The position numbers and the translations under genes were made by a program. A stretch of DNA of 64,000 nucleotides from Actinomyces qiguomingii. GTDB taxonomy: Bacteria; Actinomycetota; Actinomycetes; Actinomycetales; Actinomycetaceae. Position 1 is the first letter of the stretch. Every line of letters starts with the position of its first letter. The notes under the pieces were generated by a model. That model worked only from the letters and a program-made list of their open reading frames with translations. It was not told the origin of the DNA and did no database searches. Positions 9,309 to 17,543 of this stretch are shown here, one piece after another. The stretch covers positions 744,001 through 808,000 of the forward strand of contig NZ_CP025228.1 in NCBI RefSeq assembly GCF_004102025.1. Reading direction: 5' to 3'.

Positions 9309-10322
9309 TCAGCGTGAGGACTCCCGCTCGATCAGCGTGTAGGAGGGGGTGAAGCGACGTCCGGGAAGGGTGTCCAGTGACGTCCCGATCCGGCTCAGCA
9401 GCATTTCGACCGCGGTCTGCGCCAGGGTCGGAATGCCGATGCTGATGGTCGACAGGGAAGGGACGGCGATCTCGCCCTCACGAATCCCGTCGAAACCGAT
9501 TACGCGCACCTCCTGCGGGCAACGCAGGCCGCGGTCGGCGAGGGCGCGCAGGGCGCCCAGTGCGATCGAATCAGTCAGGGCGAAGACGCCGTCCATACGT
9601 GCCCCCGTCGCCAGGGCAGAGACCAGCGCGGTACGTGCCGACTCGGCGTCCCAATCACAGGGCACGGGAATCAGGCGGACGTGTGGGTGATCGGCCGCAG
9701 CGCCGTTGATCCCCACCCAGCGCTGATCATTGCCGCCGCCGGGAATCCGGGCGAGTCCGGGGGTGGTGTCGTGCGTGCCCAGGACCGCGATGCGGCGGCA
9801 GCCCTTGGCGATGAGGTGCTCACCCGCGGCGCGGGCCCCGGCCTGGTTGGGGCAAGAGATGATGTCCAGTCGCGTGCGCTGAATCTGCTCATCGAAGAGT
9901 ACGACGGCGTGCCCCCGGGACGCGTTCTCTATATCTGCCGCGGATGAGCCGATGGTGCAGGCGATGGTTCCATCCACCAGGGAGGCGGTGGCTCCGCGCA
10001 GGATCTCGAGCTCGGCGGTGGGGTCTGAATGGGTCTGCTGTGCGACGACGCGAATGCCTCGAGCCTCGGCGGCCGTGGTTACCGCCGAAGCGAAGGCCGC
10101 ATGGAAGGGCATCTCCAGCTTCGGCACGGACAGGCCGATCATGCCGGTGCGGCCGGAGCGCAGGCTCTTGGCCGCCATGTTTGCGCGGTAGTCGAGCTTC
10201 GCGGCCGCGGCGAGTACGCGCTCGCGGATCGAATCCGAGACGCTCGGCTTGCCGCGCAGTACGTTTGAGGCGCTCATGACCGATACGCCCGCCTCTTTGG
10301 CCACATCTGCCAGGGTCGCCAT
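9309..10322 (-). CDS. LacI family transcriptional regulator
   Basis: 337 aa; ATG at 10322 with AGGAGG upstream. The N-terminal helix-turn-helix ATLADVAKEAGVSVMSASNVL and the hinge region before GRTGMIGLSVP are textbook LacI, followed by a periplasmic-binding-protein-like sensor domain. It lies between the GH51 gene (same strand, downstream) and an ABC importer (divergent), so it probably controls both. The operator candidate TAACGTTA at 10430 sits in the divergent region. The inducer is likely an arabinose-containing sugar, by context only. Confidence 0.9.
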   Translation of the reverse strand: MATLADVAKEAGVSVMSASNVLRGKPSVSDSIRERVLAAAAKLDYRANMAAKSLRSGRTGMIGLSVPKLEMPFHAAFASAVTTAAEARGIRVVAQQTHSDPTAELEILRGATASLVDGTIACTIGSSAADIENASRGHAVVLFDEQIQRTRLDIISCPNQAGARAAGEHLIAKGCRRIAVLGTHDTTPGLARIPGGGNDQRWVGINGAAADHPHVRLIPVPCDWDAESARTALVSALATGARMDGVFALTDSIALGALRALADRGLRCPQEVRVIGFDGIREGEIAVPSLSTISIGIPTLAQTAVEMLLSRIGTSLDTLPGRRFTPSYTLIERESSR

Positions 10323-10394
10323 CCGCCCTCCTGTCTGGTACCCATTCCGATCCCTGTGCGCGGCAGCCTACCCGGGTTCCGTCCGCCAGCTCTG

Positions 10395-10437
10395 TTGACA
10401 ATCGACGCAAGCGCGCTATCGTAAGGATGTAACGTTA
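10395..10437 (+). promoter_or_regulatory. Promoter of importer 1 with TAACGTTA operator candidate
   Basis: TTGACA at 10395-10400, a 16-bp spacer and TATCGT at 10417-10422 give a plausible sigma70-type promoter. The palindrome TAACGTTA at 10430-10437 lies just downstream, where a bound LacI protein would block initiation. It is 43 bp before the binding-protein start. Confidence 0.55.
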
Positions 10438-10479
10438 AATCGAGCGAGCCCCGCTCGTCCGTGCAAAGGAGCACCGCCC

Positions 10480-11742
10480 ATGACACCCGAACTCAACGGC
10501 ATCCCCGTCTCTCGCCGCCAGGCACTAGCCGGCCTCGGGGCGGCCTCGCTCGCCGGAGCCCTGGCCGCCTGCGGCGGAGGCGCCAACGCCGGCAAGACCA
10601 CGATCACCTACCTGTCCTGGGAGAATGAGGAGGTGGCTCGGCCGCTCATTGACGCCTTCGAGACCGCCAACCCGGATATCGCGATCGACTTCTCCTACTC
10701 GGCTCCCACCGCTGGCTACTTCCAGACGCTCCAGACCCGTATCGCGGGCAACCAGCAACCCACGGTTCACCGCATCAATCCGGAGACCAAGGAGAAACTC
10801 ATCGGCGAGGGACTGGTGGCGGACTTGACCAGCGAGGACTTCATGGGTGCTATCGCAGACGCCAACCTGCGCGCCTATGAATCCGACGGCAAGATCTACG
10901 GCGCATCCTTCGGAGCCTGGGCGGCCGGCGTCGTCTACAACCGGGACCTGTTGAACCGGAACGGCGCCGACGGCGTCCCGCAGACCTGGGAGGAGTTCCT
11001 GGGACTGTGCAAACGACTCAAGACCGCGGGCGTGACCCCCTACCGGGAGAGCGTGCAGGACATCCCCTCAATGTTCCAAGCATTCCTCGGTGCCGGCTAC
11101 CATCTGGCTGGAGACGAACTGGGGGAGAAGAAGATCTTCACCGGGCAATCCACCTTCTCCCGGGAATGGCCCGAGCCGATGAGGCAGTGGTACCGCCTCT
11201 ATGAGGAGGAGATCGTTGGACCGGAGTCGGTCTCGCTGACAGGGACCCAGCTCAAAGAGGATTTCATGGCAGGCAACCTCGCCATGTTCGTGACCGGCCC
11301 CTGGGATCTGACCGATATCGCCGCCTCAGGGCTGGACTGGGGGATCTCACCGATGCCGGCCGCGCCGGGAGGGGAACCCTTCGCCACCGGTGCACCGGAC
11401 CCGGGCTTCGCGATCGCCGCCGCAGCACAGGGGGAGGAGCTGGAAGCGGCCAGGAGGTTCATTGCCTTTCTGGCCTCGGGCGATGGGCTCGGGCTCGCCC
11501 ACGAGCATATTGGCACCCTGGTGAACACCACCGACTACACCATAGAGGTCGTCCCGGAGTATCAGGCCCTGTATGACGACTACCTGAAGACCTCGAAGAT
11601 CTACCTTCCTATGAACTATTGGGATCACGCCTCCGATGCGCTGCAACTCGAGGGGATCGCGCTGTGCCAGCAGCTGGTGCAAGGGCAGCTCACCGTGGAG
11701 CAGGTGGCCGCGGGGATGGACACCAAACTGGCCTCCTTGTGA
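10480..11742 (+). CDS. Sugar ABC transporter substrate-binding lipoprotein (importer 1)
   Basis: 420 aa, family-1 extracellular solute-binding protein. It carries a signal sequence with a twin-Arg SRRQ motif and a lipobox LAAC with the lipidated Cys at residue 31, so it is anchored outside the membrane. The body has the usual fold markers, such as ITYLSWENEE at the mature N-terminus. It is the first gene of an operon with two permeases; no ATPase is encoded. The divergent LacI and nearby arabinofuranosidase point to arabino-oligosaccharides, which is inference. Confidence 0.9.
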   Translation: MTPELNGIPVSRRQALAGLGAASLAGALAACGGGANAGKTTITYLSWENEEVARPLIDAFETANPDIAIDFSYSAPTAGYFQTLQTRIAGNQQPTVHRINPETKEKLIGEGLVADLTSEDFMGAIADANLRAYESDGKIYGASFGAWAAGVVYNRDLLNRNGADGVPQTWEEFLGLCKRLKTAGVTPYRESVQDIPSMFQAFLGAGYHLAGDELGEKKIFTGQSTFSREWPEPMRQWYRLYEEEIVGPESVSLTGTQLKEDFMAGNLAMFVTGPWDLTDIAASGLDWGISPMPAAPGGEPFATGAPDPGFAIAAAAQGEELEAARRFIAFLASGDGLGLAHEHIGTLVNTTDYTIEVVPEYQALYDDYLKTSKIYLPMNYWDHASDALQLEGIALCQQLVQGQLTVEQVAAGMDTKLASL

Positions 11743-11775
11743 GGTTCGAGAACCGAGTTATCCGCAGGAGCATCC

Positions 11776-12711
11776 ATGTCCAGACTGAGTATTTCTGGCA
11801 GAGGTGGCGGTCCCTTCCGGCCGCGGGGGCGTCGGGCGGCGGAGAATCTGGCCGGTTCTGCCTTCCTGATGCCAATCATCGCCGTCTTCATCATCCTGTT
11901 CGCCGTGCCGCTGGCGCAGACCTTCTACTTTAGCCTTACCAATTTCTCCGGCTACTCAACCGATGTGGAGTTCGTGGGACTGAAGAACTATGCGACCGTC
12001 TTCTCCGACCCCTCGCTGCTGCAGGGACTGATATTCACCATCATGTTTGCTCTGGCCACCACCGTGCTGATCACTGTAGTGGCTATTCCGCTGGCTGTGG
12101 TGCTCAACAAGCGGTTCCTCGGTCGAAATCTGGTGCGCTCGCTGTTTTTCTTCCTGTCGGTGCCCTCCATGGCCATACTCGGCTTGGTATGGCAGTACAT
12201 TCTTTCCCCTCTGGACAACGGCGTGGTCAACTCCCTGCTGCACTCCCTGTTCGGTGCGGAGGCAGTGGCCTGGCTCGCACAGTCGACGTCGGCTCGTGTA
12301 TGCGTCATCCTGGTGGCGGTATGGGCCGGAGTAGGCTGGCACGCCACGCTCTACCTTGCCTATCTGCAGGCTATCCCGGCCGACCTGTACGAACAGGCCG
12401 AGCTCGACGGCGCCGGGCAGCTCCAACAGTTCCGCCACATCACCCTGCCCCAGCTGGCACCCGGCATTGTGGTCTCCACCTTCCTGCTCATGTCTGGAGG
12501 GCTGAAGGTCTACGACCTGCCCTTCACCCTGACCAAGGGCGGGCCGGGATTCGCCACCAACACGCTCACTCAGTCGATCATCGTGCAGGGCATCGCGCAG
12601 GGGCGGGCCGATGTCGGCTCAGCACTGGCCGTCATCTTCACTGCCGCGGTGGCGCTGATCGTCCTGGCGCAACTCGTGGTTTCCAATCGGATAGAGAGGA
12701 GCCTGTCATGA
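11776..12711 (+). CDS. Sugar ABC transporter permease, MalF type (importer 1)
   Basis: 311 aa with about six hydrophobic segments. The cytoplasmic EAA loop is visible as EQAELDGAGQLQQF followed by ITLPQLAPG, the contact site for the ATPase. A GGAG ribosome site precedes the ATG. Its stop overlaps the next permease start by 4 bp (ATGA at 12708-12711), so the two are translationally coupled. Confidence 0.9.
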   Translation: MSRLSISGRGGGPFRPRGRRAAENLAGSAFLMPIIAVFIILFAVPLAQTFYFSLTNFSGYSTDVEFVGLKNYATVFSDPSLLQGLIFTIMFALATTVLITVVAIPLAVVLNKRFLGRNLVRSLFFFLSVPSMAILGLVWQYILSPLDNGVVNSLLHSLFGAEAVAWLAQSTSARVCVILVAVWAGVGWHATLYLAYLQAIPADLYEQAELDGAGQLQQFRHITLPQLAPGIVVSTFLLMSGGLKVYDLPFTLTKGGPGFATNTLTQSIIVQGIAQGRADVGSALAVIFTAAVALIVLAQLVVSNRIERSLS

Positions 12712-13541
12712 ACCCCGCCGCCCGCCGTCGCCTGTGGTACTGGATTCGGAGCGCCACCATGATCATCTTCGCTCTGATCGCGGCTATCCCCCTGTACTAC
12801 ATCGTGGTCAACACTTTCAAGACCAGCCAGGACATGGCTGTCTCGCCGCTGGGACCGCCCAATGCCCCCACGCTGGCGAATTACTCCAAGGTCTTCGCTA
12901 CCACGCCGGTGGCGCAGTCCTTCCTGAACACCGTCTATGTCACCGTCCTGGGCGTAGCCGGTCAGGTACTCATAGGATCGCTGGCCGCCTACGGCATAGT
13001 CATGCGCAAGAGCCGGTTCACCGCGATGGTAGGACTCGTGCTCATGATCGCCTTCGTGATCCCAGCCCAGGCTACGCTCATCCCCCTGTACCGCCTGGAG
13101 GCCCGGGCAGGACTGGTCAACACCCTCAACGGGCTGGTCCTTATGTATCTGGCCGGCGCTGTCTTCTGCTACTTCCTGATCGTCGGCTATATGCGCAAGC
13201 TGCCCTGGGAGATCATAGAGGCGGCGCGGCTGGACGGCGCGGGTCCTTTGGCGATCTATTGGCGGATCGTGCTGCCACTCATCCGGCCGATTCTGGCAAC
13301 GGTAATCGTCTTCCAGACCATGAGCACCTGGAACGACTTTATGACGCCTAATGTCTTCATTTCCTCCACGGCGAAGCGCACGGTGGTACTGCAGGTCTAT
13401 AACGCGGTCGGGCAGTTCGCCACCGACTGGCCGTCCTTCATGACCATGACGGTGATCGCTCTGGTACCGGTGTTTGTGTTCTTCATCTTCTGCCAGCGTT
13501 GGATCGTCTCGGGCCTGGCGGCCGGCAGCGTCAAGGGATGA
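12708..13541 (+). CDS. Sugar ABC transporter permease, MalG type (importer 1)
   Basis: 277 aa starting at the ATG within the ATGA overlap; the open frame extends upstream but that is only the shadow of the preceding gene. Six membrane segments are expected. The EAA motif is EAARLDGAGPLAIY followed by IVLPLIRP. The end overlaps the convergent GH27 gene by 11 bp, so there is no room for a conventional terminator between them. Confidence 0.9.
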   Translation: MNPAARRRLWYWIRSATMIIFALIAAIPLYYIVVNTFKTSQDMAVSPLGPPNAPTLANYSKVFATTPVAQSFLNTVYVTVLGVAGQVLIGSLAAYGIVMRKSRFTAMVGLVLMIAFVIPAQATLIPLYRLEARAGLVNTLNGLVLMYLAGAVFCYFLIVGYMRKLPWEIIEAARLDGAGPLAIYWRIVLPLIRPILATVIVFQTMSTWNDFMTPNVFISSTAKRTVVLQVYNAVGQFATDWPSFMTMTVIALVPVFVFFIFCQRWIVSGLAAGSVKG

Positions 13542-14880
13542 GGTCTCGATGCGCCGTGGCGTCCGGTCCGGAGGTCGCCCAGGCGGTCGCCGCGACGGTG
13601 CAGCCGTGGGCGGGCAGGTCGATCTCCCACCAGCCGTCGAGGGCTCCGATGCGCTCGCCGGTCCACAAATCGGTGAGGTGGTCGGTTGCGTTTCCAAGGC
13701 CCAGATCGGCCATATGCAGGCGGTGGGTGCGGGGCTTATCACCGAGATTGAAGACGGCGCGGACTTCCTGCGGCGGCCCCGGATGGCTGCGTGGAGGGCG
13801 CAGCGTGGAGCGCCAGACCACGAGGTCGCCGTCGCGGATGATCTCGCGGCAGTCGGTGCCCCGCTCACCCAGGGCGAGCACGGCGTCATTGCGCAGTAGG
13901 GCGATAGTCTCCGGGCAGGAGGCGGGCAGGTGGCCGCCCATCATCAGCGGCGAGCGCGCCATGCTCCACAGCGTCAGCATGGTGCGCTGCTCATCAAGGC
14001 TCAGGCGCGAGTCCCGTGCGCTACCCACATGTGCGCGCAAGCCCAGCCGTCCCAGCGGCAGCATGTCCAGGTCCCCGACGCCGTCGTCACTCTGGATCGC
14101 GGCCCAGCGTGCGGCGCGTTGGAACTGCTCGGCCACTGCCTCCCAGTCGTCCCACAGGTCGTCTGAGACCCGCCACATCTGGGCGTGCTCGCGTAGGAAG
14201 TGGGCGTGCTCGAGCGACAGCTCGCGCCCCGGGGACAAACTGAGCGTAATGTCGCGGCCGGAGTGCTTAATCGCACGGTAGATCATGGTGATGTCGGGGC
14301 GGCGGATGGGCGGATAGAGCACGTCGTCGACCTTGACGAAGTCCACACCCCAGTCGGCCAGGAGGGCCAGCAGCGAGTCGTACCAGGCCTGGGAACCGGG
14401 ATGATCCGGCTGCACGCCCTCATCGTCCGGGTTCCACGGGCAGCGGTCGGCTGGTGATGCTGTGATGTCCCGGGCGGTGTATGAGGTGCCGAGGATCGGG
14501 GTGTTCGCGGCCACGGCTCGGCGGGGGATGCCCCGCATGAGGTGTACGCCGAAACGCAGACCCAGGGCGTGTATCGCCTGCGCCAGAGGCCCGAACCCGG
14601 CTCCGCCCGCCGCCGAGGGGAAGCGGTTCTCGGCGGGCAAGGGACGACCGTAGGCGTCGATCACCGCGGCAGAGCGGGCGTTGTAGTCCGCGGTGCCGGG
14701 GCTCGGCTCATACCACTGGATATCCACCACGACGGTGTCCCAACCGTGGGTCAGCAGGTGCTCGTGGATGAATTGGGCATTGGCCAGAATCTCGGCCTCG
14801 GTCACCGAGCCGCCGAAACAGTCCCACGAGTTCCAGCCACGCGGCGGGAAGGTGATGGATGGGGAAACTGGCGGTGTCAT
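13531..14880 (-). CDS. GH27 glycoside hydrolase (alpha-galactosidase / beta-L-arabinopyranosidase)
   Basis: 449 aa from the ATG at 14880, with AGGAG 6 nt upstream; the GTG just before it is too close to that site. GH27 landmarks: RGWNSWDCF at the N-terminus, nucleophile Asp185 in DFVKVDD, and the acid/base region WRVSDDLWDDW (Asp240/241). The galactose-binding DDGW-type motif of alpha-galactosidases is replaced by DIQW (residues 53-56). From memory, a Streptomyces GH27 beta-L-arabinopyranosidase has Ile where alpha-galactosidases have this Asp, so arabinopyranosidase activity is a real option here. No signal peptide. It has its own promoter at 14912-14940. Confidence 0.85.
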   Translation of the reverse strand: MTPPVSPSITFPPRGWNSWDCFGGSVTEAEILANAQFIHEHLLTHGWDTVVVDIQWYEPSPGTADYNARSAAVIDAYGRPLPAENRFPSAAGGAGFGPLAQAIHALGLRFGVHLMRGIPRRAVAANTPILGTSYTARDITASPADRCPWNPDDEGVQPDHPGSQAWYDSLLALLADWGVDFVKVDDVLYPPIRRPDITMIYRAIKHSGRDITLSLSPGRELSLEHAHFLREHAQMWRVSDDLWDDWEAVAEQFQRAARWAAIQSDDGVGDLDMLPLGRLGLRAHVGSARDSRLSLDEQRTMLTLWSMARSPLMMGGHLPASCPETIALLRNDAVLALGERGTDCREIIRDGDLVVWRSTLRPPRSHPGPPQEVRAVFNLGDKPRTHRLHMADLGLGNATDHLTDLWTGERIGALDGWWEIDLPAHGCTVAATAWATSGPDATAHRDLIP

Positions 14881-14911
14881 CACTGACTCCTAGGTGCGAG
14901 ATGTAGTCCGT

Positions 14912-14940
14912 ATCATGAAGCGATGATGAATCGTTGTCAA
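14912..14940 (-). promoter_or_regulatory. GH27 promoter with TTGACAACG-type site
   Basis: On the minus strand: TTGACA (14940-14935), 17-bp spacer, CATGAT (14917-14912). The -35 flows into TTGACAACGATTCATC, very close to the sites at the GH127 promoter (17484) and the second GH51 promoter (30179). This suggests a shared LacI-type operator overlapping the -35 box. Confidence 0.6.
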
Positions 14941-15073
14941 GGGTGTTGGTGAGTTCGGCGTGGAGACCGCCGTCATGTGTGGCATTGGCTGCCGCAGGCG
15001 CTGTACCCCGATACCGTGTGATCTGCGGTGTTGGAGCCGCCCCGGGAGCGAGACGAAGGAGGGGGAGGAGTCG

Positions 15074-16114
15074 ATGGCTGCCACTATGCGCCAGGTAGCG
15101 GAACTGGCGGGTGTCTCGCTCAAGTCCGTCTCCCGGGTGGTCAACGGTGAGCCGAATGTGAGCGACGAGCTAAGGCACAAGGTGACGGCGGCCATCGATC
15201 AGCTCGGCTGGCAGCCCAACGTGCTGGCGCGAACGCTGCGTACCGGCCGCACCGAGACCGTGGCCGTCGTCGTTCCTGATTTGCGTTCCGGGTGGGTCGC
15301 CGCGCTGGCGCAGGCATTGGTGATCGAGGCGGACCGGCGCGGGCTGCGCACCGCCATCGAACCATGTGGTCGCGATGGCAATCGAGTCGTCCAAGTACTG
15401 ACCGAGCAGTCGACGTCATTCGACGGCGCGATTGTGGTGGGAGGAATCCATGGTGCAGATGTTTCCTTTGCGGGACGATCGCCTCTGCCGGTCTGCCGGA
15501 TCGGGACCATAGGGGCCAGCGGCACTGCGACGGTCGGCGGGGGCGTCGGGTTGGATTTGGGCCAGGCGGCCGACGTCGTCGGCCGGCATCTGCGGGCGCT
15601 GAGACTTCAGGCACCGGTGGTCGTCGGACCTCACCCGGACCAGCCAGGCGCCTTCGCTCATGCCCTGCGGCAGGCGCTGGATGCGACGGCGGTGCTGGAG
15701 ACAGGGGCCGTGCCCAGCCGCGCGGAAGGATTCCGGCTGGCCGCACAACTGGTGGAAGAGCTCGACCGCCATGACGTCGTCGTATGCGCCGACGACGAGC
15801 TCGCCCTGGGCGTACTTGCGGGGCTGAGGCGCCGAGGAGTGCGGGTGCCGCAGCAGATTGCGTTGTGCGGGTGCGGCGCTGTCGAGGACGGACGGTTCTC
15901 CTCGCCGTCGCTGACCACGCTCAGCTTTCCCACCGGTGAGATCGCGAGGATTGCGCTAGACGACCTGCAGCGGAACTGGGAGCCCGGTTCTCACAGGAGT
16001 GTGCTTACGCCGGTCGGGGCCACGCTGGTGCGGCGAGAGTCCACTCTCGGGTTCGCCCCCGCCGTGCCCGGGCCTTCCGGGCCGATCCCGCCGCGCCCAG
16101 GAGGGCCGCGCTGA
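15074..16114 (+). CDS. LacI family transcriptional regulator (upstream of a tandem pair)
   Basis: 346 aa. The ATG at 15074 is preceded by GGGGGAGGAG; the open frame begins earlier at 14960 but without family sequence. The N-terminal helix-turn-helix is ATMRQVAELAGVSLKSVSRVV, with a sensor domain after GRTETVAVVVP. It is divergent from GH27, and its last base overlaps the start of a second lacI. The position suggests control of GH27 and the GH127 operon. Confidence 0.9.
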   Translation: MAATMRQVAELAGVSLKSVSRVVNGEPNVSDELRHKVTAAIDQLGWQPNVLARTLRTGRTETVAVVVPDLRSGWVAALAQALVIEADRRGLRTAIEPCGRDGNRVVQVLTEQSTSFDGAIVVGGIHGADVSFAGRSPLPVCRIGTIGASGTATVGGGVGLDLGQAADVVGRHLRALRLQAPVVVGPHPDQPGAFAHALRQALDATAVLETGAVPSRAEGFRLAAQLVEELDRHDVVVCADDELALGVLAGLRRRGVRVPQQIALCGCGAVEDGRFSSPSLTTLSFPTGEIARIALDDLQRNWEPGSHRSVLTPVGATLVRRESTLGFAPAVPGPSGPIPPRPGGPR

Positions 16115-17118
16115 TGAGAGGACGGGTCAGGCTCCGTGACGTGGCACAGGCGGCCGGTGTTTCGGTGGCCACGGCGTCCGCGGCGCTGTCGGAGCGTGGT
16201 GGGGGAACGACGCGACTTTCCCCACAGACCCGGCAACGGGTCAGGCAGGCGGCACGTACCCTCGGATACGTGCCCTCCGAGGCCGCTAGGGGATTGGTCA
16301 CCGGTGTATCTGGGCGGATCGCAATCGTGGTTCCCAACCTCTATCAGCCCTACTTCTCTCGTCTTGCGGAGACGCTTATCAACGAGCTCGCCCAGCGTGA
16401 ATTGCGCTCGACGATCCGACTGACCGAGGATGTGCCCGCGCGTGAACGCGACGCCGTCATGGGAGTCTCCATGGGGGATGTGGACGGCGTGCTCATTTGT
16501 CCGCACCACCTGGATGACGCAATGTTGGGCGGCAGTCTCCCGCCCTTGCCGGTGGTGCAAATCGGTTCGACACCGACGGCGGGCGTTGCTGGAGTGACCA
16601 TGGACGAGTTCGGCGGCGCCCTCGCTGCGGCCCGGCACCTGGTCGCCGTGGGCCGTAGCCGCATCGCCTACATGGCCCAGATGGATGGCGATGGCGGGCC
16701 GCGTCTGAAGGCCTACCGCTTCGCCCTAAAAGAGGCGGGTTTCCAGATCGATCCGGCCCTGATCGTGCGGGGCGAGGACTGGGACCGCAGGGACACCGGT
16801 CTGGAGTCGACCATCGGCCTGTTGCGCTCGGGCATCCGCTTCGACGCGCTGATGTGCATTAATGATGCCGTTGCCATCGGTGCCCTGCGTGCCCTGCAGG
16901 CGGCCGGAGTCTCGGTTCCCCGGGATGTCGCAGTGACCGGCTTCGACAACACCGTCGAGGGTGAGTTCACCGTTCCTTCACTCACCACCGTTGATCCGGG
17001 AACCGAGACCATGGCCCGTGCGGCGGTGGAGTGCCTGGTGGCGCAGCTACGGGGTGAGGCGCCTGAGGTGCCCGCCGAGGCACCGACCAGCTTGATAGTG
17101 CGCGGCTCCAGTCGCTGA
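16114..17118 (+). CDS. LacI family transcriptional regulator (second of a tandem pair)
   Basis: 334 aa; its ATG overlaps the preceding stop by 1 bp (TGATG), so the two regulators are co-translated. The helix-turn-helix is RLRDVAQAAGVSVATASAAL. The sensor core includes GRIAIVVPNLYQPYF, and the C-terminal block VAVTGFDNTVEGEF is typical. It is followed by a 425-bp gap and then the GH127 operon, its likely target. Confidence 0.9.
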   Translation: MRGRVRLRDVAQAAGVSVATASAALSERGGGTTRLSPQTRQRVRQAARTLGYVPSEAARGLVTGVSGRIAIVVPNLYQPYFSRLAETLINELAQRELRSTIRLTEDVPARERDAVMGVSMGDVDGVLICPHHLDDAMLGGSLPPLPVVQIGSTPTAGVAGVTMDEFGGALAAARHLVAVGRSRIAYMAQMDGDGGPRLKAYRFALKEAGFQIDPALIVRGEDWDRRDTGLESTIGLLRSGIRFDALMCINDAVAIGALRALQAAGVSVPRDVAVTGFDNTVEGEFTVPSLTTVDPGTETMARAAVECLVAQLRGEAPEVPAEAPTSLIVRGSSR

Positions 17119-17483
17119 GGGTTATCGGTGCTTTGGGCTTGAGGGCGTGGGTGTGGTCACGGTTTGCTACCGGCCTCGTACTTGGACCGTGTAACTGCGG
17201 TTGGACCGTCTGAGAGTGCGTTTCAGGTGGTCCAACGGCAGCCAGGTGGTCCAGTTGGCATGCCCTGCCCGTGTCGACCTTGTTCTCACGCCCCGCAGGT
17301 TCACCCGCGGATGCCAAGCACCGGCCCGGGGTTAGCCTCTCGGGCCATGATCGGCCCGACTTTGCCGCACCACGCCAACAAAACCATGATCTTGAGCACC
17401 ACGTTCACGCCGATAGTTCCGCTCCTCAGACTAACGTGACGCCACGTCGCCACTAAGGTGTGACTCGAATCACTTGATGATGG
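17119..17483. other. Intergenic region without a gene, holding a GGACC-rich repeat
   Basis: About 365 bp between lacI and the GH127 promoter. It contains one copy of a dispersed palindromic repeat (17173-17236). The remainder shows no coding pattern, RNA gene or clear terminator that I can support. Confidence 0.5.
17173..17236 (-). repeat. Dispersed GGACC/GGTCC repeat, copy 1
   Basis: About 63 bp which, read on the minus strand, matches the copy at 55852-55914 with only a few mismatches and the copy at 35138-35206 less closely. It contains several TTGGACC and GGTCCAA arms that can pair, like a REP-type palindromic repeat. Confidence 0.65.
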
Positions 17484-17512
17484 TTGACAACGTTTAATCA
17501 AGCGGTCATGAT
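17484..17512 (+). promoter_or_regulatory. GH127 operon promoter with TTGACAACG-type site
   Basis: TTGACA at 17484-17489, a 17-bp spacer and CATGAT at 17507-17512, the same -10 and spacing as the GH27 promoter. The -35 runs into TTGACAACGTTTAATC, a site with an AACGTT dyad. It lies 31 bp before the GH127 ATG. Confidence 0.65.
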
Positions 17513-17543
17513 GGACATGTCACAACAGCAAGAGGAGTTGACA

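Noticed and set aside
12570..13889. 439-codon minus-strand frame over the importer 1 permease
   Set aside because: Antisense shadow of two well-supported genes; composition not protein-like.
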